Shown here one piece after another: positions 1-6,645 of a stretch of 7,947 nucleotides of DNA. This DNA is from Puniceicoccales bacterium (GTDB taxonomy: Bacteria; Verrucomicrobiota; Verrucomicrobiia; Opitutales; JAIRKQ01). Positions within the stretch are counted from its first letter, which is position 1. Each line of letters begins with the position of its first letter. A program made the translations under genes and the position numbers. The notes beneath the pieces are model-generated. The model worked only from the letters and a program-made list of their open reading frames with translations. It was not told the origin of the DNA and made no database searches. The DNA lies in assembly GCA_031273725.1 (NCBI GenBank), contig JAISRG010000029.1, forward strand, positions 1-7,947, given 5' to 3'.

Positions 1-6
1 TAAGGA

Positions 7-39
7 ACACTCTTTCCCTACACGACGCTCTTCCGATCT
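7..39 (+). other. Illumina TruSeq read-1 adapter (sequencing artefact)
   Basis: These 33 bases match the universal Illumina read-1 adapter exactly as I know it, from ACACTCTTTCCC to GCTCTTCCGATCT. The six bases before it (TAAGGA) could be the tail of an i5 index, which sits there in dual-index libraries; that is inference. The adapter ends at 39 and IS630 sequence begins at once, so it is unclipped vector at a contig end that broke inside a repeated element. It is not biology and should be trimmed. Confidence 0.97.
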
Positions 40-611
40 AAGAAGGGAGATTAGCAGTGACGAAGAGCAAGGCCTATAAGCCGCAGAAATTGTACCCGGA
101 GGCGTTGAGAGAGTACATCAAGAACAATCCGTATAAGACATTGAAAGAGATAGGAGCGGCATTTGGAGCAAAAGATGCTTCCGTATTTTATAGAATAAGG
201 CAGCTTGGAATTAGCTATAAAAAAAAATCATATTATACAAGGAGCGGGATGAAGAAATGCGGGAAGCATTCGCGACATTCATTAATCAAAAGCAAGTAAA
301 GGACCTTGTTTTCGTCGATGAATCCGGCATAAATTACCAAGACATCACAGAATATGCCTAGTCGGAAAAAGGAATTAAAGTCATCGACGAAAAATGTAGA
401 GACGTCCGTCGTAGGCGAACGGCGGTTATCGCCGGGATCTCTTGGGGAAAAATCCCCCGTTTTACTTCGATGATTACACGAATACTGACAACTTTTGCAT
501 TTGGTTGGGAAAAGTTTTATGCCCAGAATTGCGTCCCGGGCAAGTTATCATCACGGATAACGAATCCCCTTGCATTTGGGAAATTATCGAAAATATCGGC
601 TGTCAATCGCT
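40..611 (+). pseudogene. IS630-family transposase, 5'- and 3'-truncated copy (copy A)
   Basis: This is a remnant of a DDE_3 (IS630/Tc1-mariner superfamily) transposase, whose intact form cuts and pastes at TA targets. It is closely similar to the longer copy at 6832-7700. It begins within the N-terminal helix-turn-helix region (YIKNNPYKTLKEIG, then YRIRQLGISYKK) because the contig starts there. The reading frame is broken at an A9 run (229-237). It resumes with DLVFVDESGI, holding the first catalytic Asp, then meets TAG at 359-361 where copy D has Trp. It shifts -1 near 445-451 into GKNPPFYFDDYTNTDNF and the second catalytic Asp (VIITDNESP), just after which 12 bases are missing relative to copy D. 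Similarity stops near 606-611, before the third acidic residue, where it joins a peroxiredoxin fragment. It is certainly inactive. Confidence 0.9.
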
Positions 612-613
612 GG

Positions 614-754
614 AAAATCTTTGGGATAGAAAAGGAGCACGACGTATTTCTTGCCACAAAATTGCTCCAATGAAAAATTTTGTACAATATTGCAGCCTTC
701 AACTCCTGCCATTGCTGAAAATTGTGGAGCTTTTTCCCCAACTAAAGTTCGCAT
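614..754 (-). pseudogene. 2-Cys peroxiredoxin (AhpC/TSA family), N-terminal fragment
   Basis: Reading the minus strand from ATG at 754 gives 47 residues: MRTLVGEKAPQF, then NFSLEQF, then GKKYVVLLFYPKDF. This is the typical N-terminus of AhpC/TSA peroxiredoxins, thiol peroxidases that reduce H2O2 and organic peroxides in the cytoplasm. In the family the next residues are normally TFVCPTE with the peroxidatic Cys, but here the sequence changes after PKDF at 614-611 into IS630 copy A. The peroxidatic and resolving cysteines and about three quarters of the protein are therefore missing. No stop lies within the remaining piece, so the truncation looks recent compared with other losses here. The start is chosen by family alignment; I see no strong ribosome binding site. 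It was divergently transcribed from the small basic gene at 1792 before the Tc1-like insertion. Confidence 0.8.
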
Positions 755-828
755 GCGCGCTTTATATGTTGAAAAAATATTTCTGCAAAGATAAAAATTT
801 GGAAAAAAGTTTTTGCTTGCATGATATA

Positions 829-860
829 TAGTGGGGGACAAAAACGATGCACGACGATAG
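829..860 (+). repeat. Left terminal inverted repeat of the Tc1/mariner-like element
   Basis: It begins TAGTGGGGGACA and is matched in inverse orientation at 1716-1747. It is preceded by TA at 827-828, the likely target duplication. Confidence 0.8.
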
Positions 861-899
861 GGCATATTTCTGAGCCGAGGGCGTTTACTAATTAGAGCA

Positions 900-1580
900 A
901 TGATCTTAGGGTTCGCCAGCTTGCCGGTTCAGACCCGTTACGAGATGATGAATCTCATGATGCAACAAACCCATGCACCAGTGAATGCCGTCGCATCGAT
1001 GTTCGGCGTCTGCTCTAACACGATCCGATCTGTCGCGTCCTGGGCGGTCGATCTGCACCCGTTCGGAAAGCCAGGTGTCCCAAAACTGCTCAAGCCCCAT
1101 CATATTCTCTATGTGGAAGCCAGAACGATTTACGACCGGAAAATGACGAATGAGGAATTGGCCCGAGAAATGATTGCTTTTTATCCCGATCTTCCGCGAT
1201 GCAGCGCTAAAACAATTGACAGATATCGAAATTCCCTAGGTTTACACTATCTTCCGATGCGTCAGGGATGCCACATGAGCGATGCCGCTCGACATAAGCG
1301 GATACTTTGGTGCCAAAAGCAGCAAGAATTGGACACCGATTGGAGAAAAATCTTTTTCAACGACGAATCTTGGTTCGAGCTGTCGACTGCGAGGCGAAAT
1401 CACTGGGTTTGGCGTCATCACTATGACTATCGAAGCCGACCTGAAACGACGGAGCAACTGAAGGTCTGCTTACAAGAGGTTTAGGACAATTTGCAGTTTG
1501 CGACGATAAATGGACTGGTAGACTCGATGCAAAATCGGCTCATCCAACCAATCGCGGGTAATGGGTCCACGATTCAGCAT
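900..1580 (+). pseudogene. Tc1/mariner-type DDE transposase with internal deletion of the catalytic core
   Basis: The open part (900-1484, 194 aa) starts with helix-turn-helix regions (residues about 1-60 and 70-125, the latter with NEELAREMIAFYPDLP and SAKTIDRYRNSLG). It then has the linker DAARHKRILWCQKQQ and the first catalytic motif KIFFNDESWFEL, with the metal-binding Asp and the RRNHWVWR follow-up typical of Tc1/mariner enzymes. After residue about 185 the sequence jumps. In the same frame beyond the TAG at 1482-1484 is a short tail, NGLVDSMQNRLIQPIAGNG, that resembles the C-terminal end of Tc1-type transposases (the SMPNRL region). The second Asp and the SPDLNPIE-type motif are absent, so roughly 130 residues were lost. 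No activity is possible. The closest relatives are probably eukaryotic, but I cannot name a family. Confidence 0.78.
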
Positions 1581-1715
1581 CTTTGATATTCACGGAGAAA
1601 CGATTAAACACAAACTTTTTCAGAACGGACACATCCGTTGAACCTATCGTCGATATCGTAGACAGGAAGACATTCAAAAGCATGATGTAAACATCGGAAA
1701 ATCCAGTTTTTGAAT

Positions 1716-1747
1716 CTATCATACTGCATCAGATCTGTCCCCCACAA
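1716..1747 (-). repeat. Right terminal inverted repeat of the Tc1/mariner-like element
   Basis: Read on the minus strand it starts TTGTGGGGGACA and continues to GATGCA and GATAG, matching 829-860. TA follows at 1748-1749. Confidence 0.8.
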
Positions 1748-1791
1748 TAATTTCAATCGTAGGCCCGAGATAGGTAATTTGTCGATTCAAT

Positions 1792-1893
1792 ATGGGAAAT
1801 TTAAAGAAAACGCGTCTTCGTAAAATGAATAAACACAAGCGTAGTAAACGCCCGAAGTCTAATAGGCATAAGAAGAGGCTCTCGGGGAATTAG
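1792..1893 (+). CDS. Small basic COX24/AURKAIP1-domain (mS38/bS22-like) protein, 33 aa
   Basis: An ATG at 1792 opens a 33-codon ORF ending TAG (1891-1893), too short for usual ORF cut-offs. The product is almost half Lys/Arg: MGNLKKTRLRKMNKHKR, then SKRPKSNRHKKRLSGN. The pattern KMNKHKR-x-KR-x(3)-NRHKK is the hallmark of the COX24/AURKAIP1 domain, found in mitochondrial ribosomal protein mS38 and in tiny bacterial proteins (bS22-like) that bind the small ribosomal subunit. It is full-length for the bacterial form. No clear Shine-Dalgarno site precedes it. The Tc1-like element ends 44 bases upstream and may have displaced its promoter. GGGGA/TCCCC around its stop (1884-1899) could form a weak hairpin. 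It is one of the few apparently intact genes here; the family assignment is by motif memory. Confidence 0.72.
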   Translation: MGNLKKTRLRKMNKHKRSKRPKSNRHKKRLSGN

Positions 1894-1989
1894 ATCCCCA
1901 TCGAATGTTGCAGATATTCGTCCTGTCCGCTTCAAAGAGATTTGCGCGGAACCAAAAATAGGGATCCAAATTAACAGCAATAACTCAAA

Positions 1990-2215
1990 ATGAAAATTCA
2001 GAAAAATTGAATCAAGTCTTGTTAAAATCAAGGATTTGGAAACATTGAGCATGTCTTATTTTCTATTTCAGAAAAGAAAGATAATTCGGCACTGTAGGAG
2101 AATTGTTGTGAAAATTGCCCGTTTCCTCCATTGTAAAATATCTTTCAATTCATCAACCATTCAGATTGAATCACGCTTGTTATCAGAATTTGGCTCACGC
2201 ACAGGGCACATTATC
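1990..2215 (+). pseudogene. Possible ribosome hibernation factor (hpf/raiA-like) remnant
   Basis: This is a weak call. From ATG at 1990 (MKIQ, a usual HPF start), pieces in different frames read LVKIKDLET, then EHVLFSISEKKDNSAL, then IVVKIARFLHCK, then YLSIHQPFRLNHACYQNLA. In order these are reminiscent of the HPF beta-alpha-beta core, with its VHVxLSVEKxxHxAEV strand pair followed by a DMYxxID helix. At least two stops and two frame changes separate the pieces. The idea is helped by position: hpf often sits directly upstream of ptsN-type EIIA genes in Proteobacteria, and an EIIA domain follows at 2412. No functional protein can be made. The alternative is unrelated decayed sequence. Confidence 0.3.
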
Positions 2216-2399
2216 GTCCCTTCTCAATTCTTTCTTTTATCTTTTCTATGCAAAGATCATCTTTTTTAACAAAGAGCTTTACCTCTCCTAGGGCTGATTT
2301 CATCGAAAATCCTTCCTAAAAATTTTCTTTTTTGCTCTTTTATTTTGAGATTCGCGCATTTATTTTGAAATTTTTTAAAAATTCTATTCACTGCTGAGC
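2216..2399. other. AT-rich non-coding leader upstream of the EIIA-diadenylate cyclase pseudogene
   Basis: Pyrimidine-rich and AT-rich sequence without a supportable gene. It has a near-repeat of TTTATTTTGA (about 2338-2347 and 2359-2368). No convincing promoter or terminator is visible. Confidence 0.4.
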
Positions 2400-2405
2400 A
2401 GGTGA
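2400..2405 (+). promoter_or_regulatory. Shine-Dalgarno site for the EIIA-diadenylate cyclase gene
   Basis: AGGTGA lies six bases before the ATG at 2412, which fixes that start. It shows this organism used Shine-Dalgarno initiation for at least some genes. Confidence 0.6.
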
Positions 2406-2411
2406 CACAAA

Positions 2412-3737
2412 ATGAGCCTTGTTCAGTATTTCAATTACGACTCCATGATAGAATTGTCAAGTTCTTCTTTTAGAGATGCTCTCAGCAAAATGTTATCAGT
2501 AGGTGATTTTGGAGGGAATATTGATGTAATTGCTTCGGAGTTGGAAGCCAAGGAACATGAGACCTCATCTTACATAGAGAACGGGGTCCTTATTTTACAT
2601 TTGCGCCGAGACTTTTCATCACCCTATGAAATATATATCGGATAGTCCGAAAAGGGAATAAAGTACAATTTTACGAGCAGCATAGAATATACACACAGAA
2701 TCATTTTGCTATGAGTATCAAAAAATGAGCATATTTTGTCAGAATCATTGCCGATTTGGTAAGTTTTTTTCGAAAAAAATTATCGGTTCTCAAACATTTG
2801 CAAAAAGCAGAAATATTTAAGCATTTTAAAACAGCCCTGATAGATTTATTAAAAAATGTTAACAAGAAGATTAAAACTGTGCAATCCAAACCCAACGAAC
2901 TTTTTCTGAAAAATGCGATTGAAATTGCACCCCAATCACAATGTACAAGCATTCTGTTGTTCGGCAACATTGATCTTAACAATATTGATACAGAACAAGT
3001 TTTTAACGGGCTGGAATTGCTAAATGTAGGACATGACTGTGATTCTAGCAACAGCATCTATGATTTCCATCTGGAGTTCCACATTAACGTAATTCCAACT
3101 CATTGGATTCGTGGGTTTAAGAGGTGATTTTACTCGGCATAGCAAAAACAACCATTTCTCCCGCTGCAAAAATTTGCTGCGTTGGGTGTAATAGCACTTC
3201 AAAAGTGTTGGATACGTTGTTCATAATTGAGTTTAAAAAGAATTTCGTCAAATTATCTCCTCTCATGCAAAAATTTTACAAAGAGATATAAAACCGGAAG
3301 TATTAGAATAGGTATGATTGTTCGCCACGGAAATTGCGATTGAAGGACGTGAAAGGAAAGCCGTAGGATTTTGATTTGTCATTGCGGATGTAAATAAGAT
3401 TTCCCTATTCGTAAAACCGCTTGTTTTCAATCCATTCTATGGTTATCCAGAAACCGAACGAAATATTGCCAACTCATTTGTGGATGAAACCATCAAGGAA
3501 TTTTACCTGATCGATGGAGCCTTTGTAATCTGTCGTGATGGCATAGTAGAATCCGCAGGAACATTGATCTATATACCGAATCAGAATGCTGTTGTGCCGG
3601 GGGGATTTGGAACAAGGCACACTGCAGCAGCCTCAATATCAAGCGTAGCTGAATATAGTTCCATCGCCGCATCCGAGAGTACACGCGCAGGAACACTATT
3701 CAAAAATGGGCAAATGTCACGGATAATGCAAAAATAA
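2412..3737 (+). pseudogene. Decayed PTS EIIA type-2 / pyruvate-kinase-C-like / DisA_N (DacZ-type) diadenylate cyclase fusion
   Basis: Read across its frames this is one gene of about 440 codons. Part 1 (2412-about 2850) is a PTS EIIA type-2 (PtsN-like) domain: DVIASELEAKEHETSSYIEN, then GVLILHLR with the phosphorylatable His at residue 63, then SEKGIKY and THRIILL, with a helical C-end (SFFRKKLSVLKHL). Part 2 (about 2850-3235) has TSILLFGN, HINVIPTHWIRGFKR, VILLGIAKTTISPA and VLDTLFIIEF. It resembles the pyruvate-kinase-C-like alpha/beta domain that precedes the cyclase in DacZ. Part 3 (about 3240-3737) is the DisA_N cyclase: RDIKPEVLE, EIAIEGRERKAVG, LVFNPFYGYPETERNI, the DGA motif in LIDGAFVICRDG (Asp codon 3513), then GFGTRHTAAASIS for the RHR motif. 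Such domains condense two ATP to c-di-AMP. Lesions: TAG 2643, TGA 2712, frame changes near 2735, 3120 and 3235, TAG 3309, TGA 3315, TGA 3372. Confidence 0.75.
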
Positions 3738-3771
3738 ACATATTGCCCCAGTAGAACAGAACAGTACCATA

Positions 3772-3796
3772 TTTGTTCCAGGATTTGTGGAACAAA
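3772..3796. repeat. Perfect 9-bp inverted repeat (hairpin) between convergent pseudogenes
   Basis: TTTGTTCCA (3772-3780) and TGGAACAAA (3788-3796) pair perfectly around a 7-base loop. It lies between the 3' ends of the plus-strand cyclase pseudogene and the minus-strand IS630 remnant. It lacks a T tract beyond the stem on either side, so a bidirectional terminator remnant is possible but not shown. It directly abuts the putative IS end at 3797. Confidence 0.5.
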
Positions 3797-4265
3797 AACT
3801 ATGTTGCACTAAATAGTGGCAGTCCCATAATTAAGATTAAAAGCAAAAGAAAGTTTGTCATAAAAATTGACAGCATGAAACCCAAAAGTGGATATGTGAA
3901 TTGAATATGCGATGATCATTGATGTCAAATAGTGCCATGATTTTTCCAGAGCAGATCCCGGCGATGATGCTGGTTTGCCCGCGAGATACACCGCTCTCTC
4001 CAAAGACCTTAACTCCTTTCCCGACCAAGCAGTTTCCTTGATGTCTCGGTAATTTGTGCCGATTCGTCGACGAAAACAAGATTTTTCACTCTTTCTTTGG
4101 CGATGAATTCCATGAATTCCATGAATTCCTTCTGCTTGGATTTGTTCCTTTCTTTAAATAAGAAGGCTTTTTTCATGGGTACGCACCAAGCTGCCTTATT
4201 CTGTAAAGTATAACAACATCGCTGACTCCAGATGCCCGCCCCATCTCCCTCAAGGTCTTCGTTGA
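3797..4265 (-). pseudogene. Diverged IS630-family transposase remnant with internal deletion (copy B)
   Basis: On the minus strand, pieces in several frames follow the order of an IS630 transposase. They are TLREMGRASGVSD and LYRIRQLG (helix-turn-helix), FLFKERNKSKQKEF and RVKNLVFVDES (first catalytic Asp), GKGVKVFGESGVSRGQTSI, IAGICSGKIMALFDINDH, and finally NFYDKLSFAFNLNYGTATI ending TAG at 3809-3811. The segment that should carry the second Asp and the NPIEHYWAWLK motif is deleted between HFW and HAVNFYDKL. The N-terminus is also missing. It is more diverged than copies A and D, so it is an older insertion. Just past the stop it has AACATAGTT, also found after the stop of fragment C, which may mark the element end. 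It lies downstream of sucD in the same orientation. Confidence 0.82.
4103..4129. repeat. Three tandem copies of a 9-bp unit, ATGAATTCC
   Basis: ATGAATTCC occurs three times without gaps inside IS630 copy B and expands the encoded peptide to EFMEFMEFI on the minus strand. It looks like a slippage expansion in a non-functional gene. Confidence 0.9.
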
Positions 4266-4325
4266 GACAAGATTTATACATTCCATCAGACGCAAGTTAT
4301 ATCCCGCGAACCCGTTTTCTGAAGA

Positions 4326-5234
4326 TTACTGGCAAAATAAGGAGTGACGAGAAATTTTATTTTTCGTAGATTGAAAACCCGTGTCTGAGATGTTTGAAGG
4401 GGTATCTGCAATCGCGACATTGGCATCGCGAAGGGCTGCCAATTTGCTTTCAATTGTCCCATTTTTGCCGGAAACTATCGCCCCTGCTTTGCCCATGCGT
4501 CGCCCCTTCGGTGCAGTTAGACCGGCAATGAATACACCCACTGGCTTTTTGACGTATTGCTTTATATATTCAGTTGCAATTTCTTCGGAATTTCTTCCAA
4601 TTTATGCTATCACTCTGATGGCTTCGGTCTTCGAGTCGGGATTCAACATCATTATTATGCCCAAATGCGTCATTCCAATTACCTGACCGCCGCCTATACC
4701 GACACACGTCGATTGACCATTGCCACGTTGGGTAATTTGCCAGACAGCTTCGTAGGTAAGCGTTCCCGATCGCGAAACAGCTCCAATCGGGCCTGGTCTG
4801 TGAATGTAGGCCGGTATTATTCCAATTTTGCACCGTTGGCCGGGAGAAATTATTCTGGGGCAGTTTGAACCAATGAGGGGTGAATTAGAATGTTCCAATC
4901 TCGCGCTTACCCTAACCATGTCGAGAACCGGGATCCCCTCCGTCATGCAAATTATGAGTTTCAACTTTGAATCGATGCATTAAATAATCGATGCAGCTGT
5001 AAACATGGGAAACACAAAAATCAAAGCCGTATCGGCCCCTTCACTGCTAACACTCTCTCGCACCGAATTAAAAATCGGAACATTGCTCTCCGTTCTCTGC
5101 CCTCCTTTTTCTGGCGTGACGCCAGCCACTATTTTTTTGCCGGACCCCAGGCATTGGTCTGAGTCAAATGTGCTGGCTTTTCCAGTGATTCCACAGACCA
5201 CAACACGTGTTTCTTTACTGACCAGAATACTCGT
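4326..5234 (-). pseudogene. sucD: Succinyl-CoA synthetase alpha subunit, decayed
   Basis: SucD carries the phospho-His and CoA site of the TCA enzyme that converts succinyl-CoA plus NDP to succinate plus NTP. The reading from 5234 stays in one frame to the end (about 303 codons, the usual size). In order: SILVSKETRVVVCGITGK (CoA/Rossmann fold), KKIVAGVTPEKGGQ, LIICMTEGIPVLDMVRV, IGSNCPRIISPG, IGAVSRSGTLTYEAV, STCVGIGGG, KKPVGVFIAGLTAPKGRRMG, then VAIADTPSNI. Damage: the expected ATG is ACG (5232-5234), in-frame TAA codons lie at 4980-4982 and 4602-4604, and the conserved phospho-His in the GHAGAI motif is Lys (codon 4488-4490, MGKAGAI). GGDP is degraded to GGGQ. The only lesions are substitutions, not indels. 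It follows sucC by 19 bases, the usual operon order. Confidence 0.92.
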
Positions 5235-5253
5235 TGGTTTAGTGTCATATTGA

Positions 5254-6350
5254 TTATTGTTTAGGTAAGTTAACAATTTGCTTTGCCGCATCGTCGAGGT
5301 GATTCGCAAAAGTAATTTTGAAACCGCTCCGCTTGAATACCTCTTTCCCTTCCGTAACATTTGTAACTTCAAATCTCACAACCAGTGGAAGGGATAGCAA
5401 TGTTGCCTGTGCGGCATTGACGATCCGCTGTGCCACCGCATTGCATTTTCCGATTTCCCCAAAGAGATGAACGATAATGCCCTTAATATTTGGATTTTTT
5501 AGCATAATTTTGAATGTCCGGGTGATTTGTTCTTCATTAACGCCTCCTCCAATGTCTAAAAAATTCGCAGGATGCCCACCAGAGTATTTGAGCAAATCCA
5601 TCGTTGCTCCGGCAAGACCAACTCCATTTACTCGACATGCGATGTCGCTGTCGAGGGAAATATAATTTAAGTTCTGCTATAAGGGCCTTCATCTTCGCTT
5701 CCAAAGATTGTTTTAGGCCTCCTGCTTTTTTATGTCTCCAGGATGATCTTTGTCATACCCTATGGCTCTTGCCAAACGTAATTCGCTGACTGTTGCCAAT
5801 GTTTCCTTTCTGAATTTTTCAAAAGTAACTTTCTGTCTTCTTTCGATATTTTTGGCGGCATTGATTCGAATTGTATCCCTCCCTGAGCAGGGTTGGCGAG
5901 TTTCATGCCTGCACAATCCGGATCTACTTGCGACAATATAGATCTCTACCCACAGAGATTTTTTCCCCGGACATATTGACTATCGTACGACCATGAGCTG
6001 ATGGCGATACCTTGGTTTGAGCGAAAAAACTTGCTAAATAATCACTAGTTTCTTGTGACTTGCTTCCATTTCTGCCGTTGTCATGTTGTTGACAATCAGA
6101 TTTCCTTGTGTCAATTATAGTGGTGGAAATGGAATGTTTCTTATTTATTATTCGATCAAGCAGGTAGTAATAATAATTCCATTTTCTGCTCGGTAGTTTC
6201 CAATAACATTGTGAGGCGCTTCCTCTCGAATCTCGTAGAAAGCGGTGAAAAACGAAATAAGACACACCCATGGAAAATAATACCAAACCACCTTTCGGGA
6301 GTAAGGCGCCGGATAACAAATGTTGATATTCGAATCGAAGAATCCAACAA
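5254..6350 (-). pseudogene. sucC: Succinyl-CoA synthetase beta subunit, heavily decayed
   Basis: SucC is the nucleotide-binding ATP-grasp partner of SucD. The C-terminal third is clear and open (5254 to about 5660): NLNYISLDSDIACRVNGVGL, ATMDLLKYSGGHPANFLDIG, KNPNIKGIIVHLFG, LPLVVRFEVTNVTEGKEV, ITFANHLDDAAKQIV. Upstream pieces are AAKNIERRQKVTFEKF and SELRLARAIGYDKDHPGDIK (5713-about 5870, the region around residues 140-185), EKISVGRDLYCRK (about 5925-5965), and the N-terminus FEYQHLL, LLPKGGLVLFS (about 6270-6340). Between 5640 and 5713 there are stops in the main frame, and about 30-50 residues before the LNYI motif are missing. Between 5970 and 6270 I cannot recognise the ATP-grasp N-lobe. 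The stop TAA is 5254-5256, 19 bases before sucD. Confidence 0.85.
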
Positions 6351-6394
6351 TTTGCATCAGTTTTCACGTTTTCGATCTGCTAAACTCGTTTATT

Positions 6395-6508
6395 CTACTT
6401 CACTTGATGACTGTGTGAAAAGTGATCGATTTCTCCCTTGTGGGATATCTGTTCTGGCGATTTAGTTACTAGAACAGCAGGACTGGGAATAATGGATCCG
6501 ATATTCAT
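6395..6508 (-). CDS. Short hypothetical ORF upstream of sucC, 37 aa
   Basis: ATG at 6508 is preceded by AAAGGA at a rather long distance (about 12 bases) and opens 37 codons (MNIGSIIPSPAVLVTKSPEQ, then ISHKGEIDHFSHSHQVK) ending TAG at 6395-6397. I do not recognise it. It may be the start of a gene whose remainder was lost, or the leader region of sucC. There is no membrane segment. Its position just upstream of sucC in the same direction suggests the old operon leader. Confidence 0.3.
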   Translation of the reverse strand: MNIGSIIPSPAVLVTKSPEQISHKGEIDHFSHSHQVK

Positions 6509-6534
6509 AATTTAAAATATCCTTTCGGTTTCTT

Positions 6535-6563
6535 AGAAAAAGCAGACTATTCTTTTTTGTCAA
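6535..6563 (-). promoter_or_regulatory. Candidate sigma70 promoter reading toward sucC
   Basis: On the minus strand a perfect TTGACA (6558-6563) is followed after 17 bases by TTTTCT (6535-6540), a poor -10 match. Its place upstream of the 6508 start and of sucC fits, but the -10 is weak. Confidence 0.3.
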
Positions 6564-6645
6564 AGACAAATATTGGATATATGTATAAATTGCACAATAA
6601 AGAAGAAAAACTAACGGTGATAATAGCCCTGCTTCTACCATAGTG

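Larger units (their letters stand above)
829..1747 (+). mobile_element. Non-autonomous Tc1/mariner-like transposon with paired terminal inverted repeats
   Basis: About 32-bp inverted ends lie at 829-860 and 1716-1747. Both share GTGGGGGACA, then GATGCA, then GATAG at matching spacing; I count about 23 of 30 identical bases in the inner 30. TA dinucleotides flank the ends at 827-828 and 1748-1749, as expected for TA-targeting transposons. Inside is a transposase ORF on the plus strand with its catalytic middle deleted. At 919 bp it is shorter than an autonomous element. Ends of this length with this protein type are characteristic of Tc1/mariner elements of eukaryotes rather than of ordinary bacterial insertion sequences. 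Confidence 0.82.

Noticed and set aside
1884..1899. GGGGA/TCCCC hairpin as terminator of the small basic gene
   Set aside because: Five-base stem overlapping the stop codon and no T run after it.
2701..3057. 118-aa minus-strand ORF
   Set aside because: It is antisense to the EIIA/alpha-beta part of the cyclase pseudogene, whose plus-strand homology is far better.
2412..3737. Recoded TGA (Trp) genetic code to explain the stops
   Set aside because: TAG and TAA also interrupt conserved genes and true frame changes occur, so decay is the simpler reading.
4103..4129. CRISPR-like or functional tandem repeat array
   Set aside because: Only three 9-bp units without spacers, inside a dead transposase.
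4381..4868. Plus-strand ORFs of about 100 aa
   Set aside because: Shadows of sucD, which is recognisable on the minus strand throughout.
5924..6367. 147-aa minus-strand ORF taken as a novel gene
   Set aside because: Its start carries the SucC N-terminus and its end the EKISVGRDLY piece; it is an accidental open stretch within decayed sucC.
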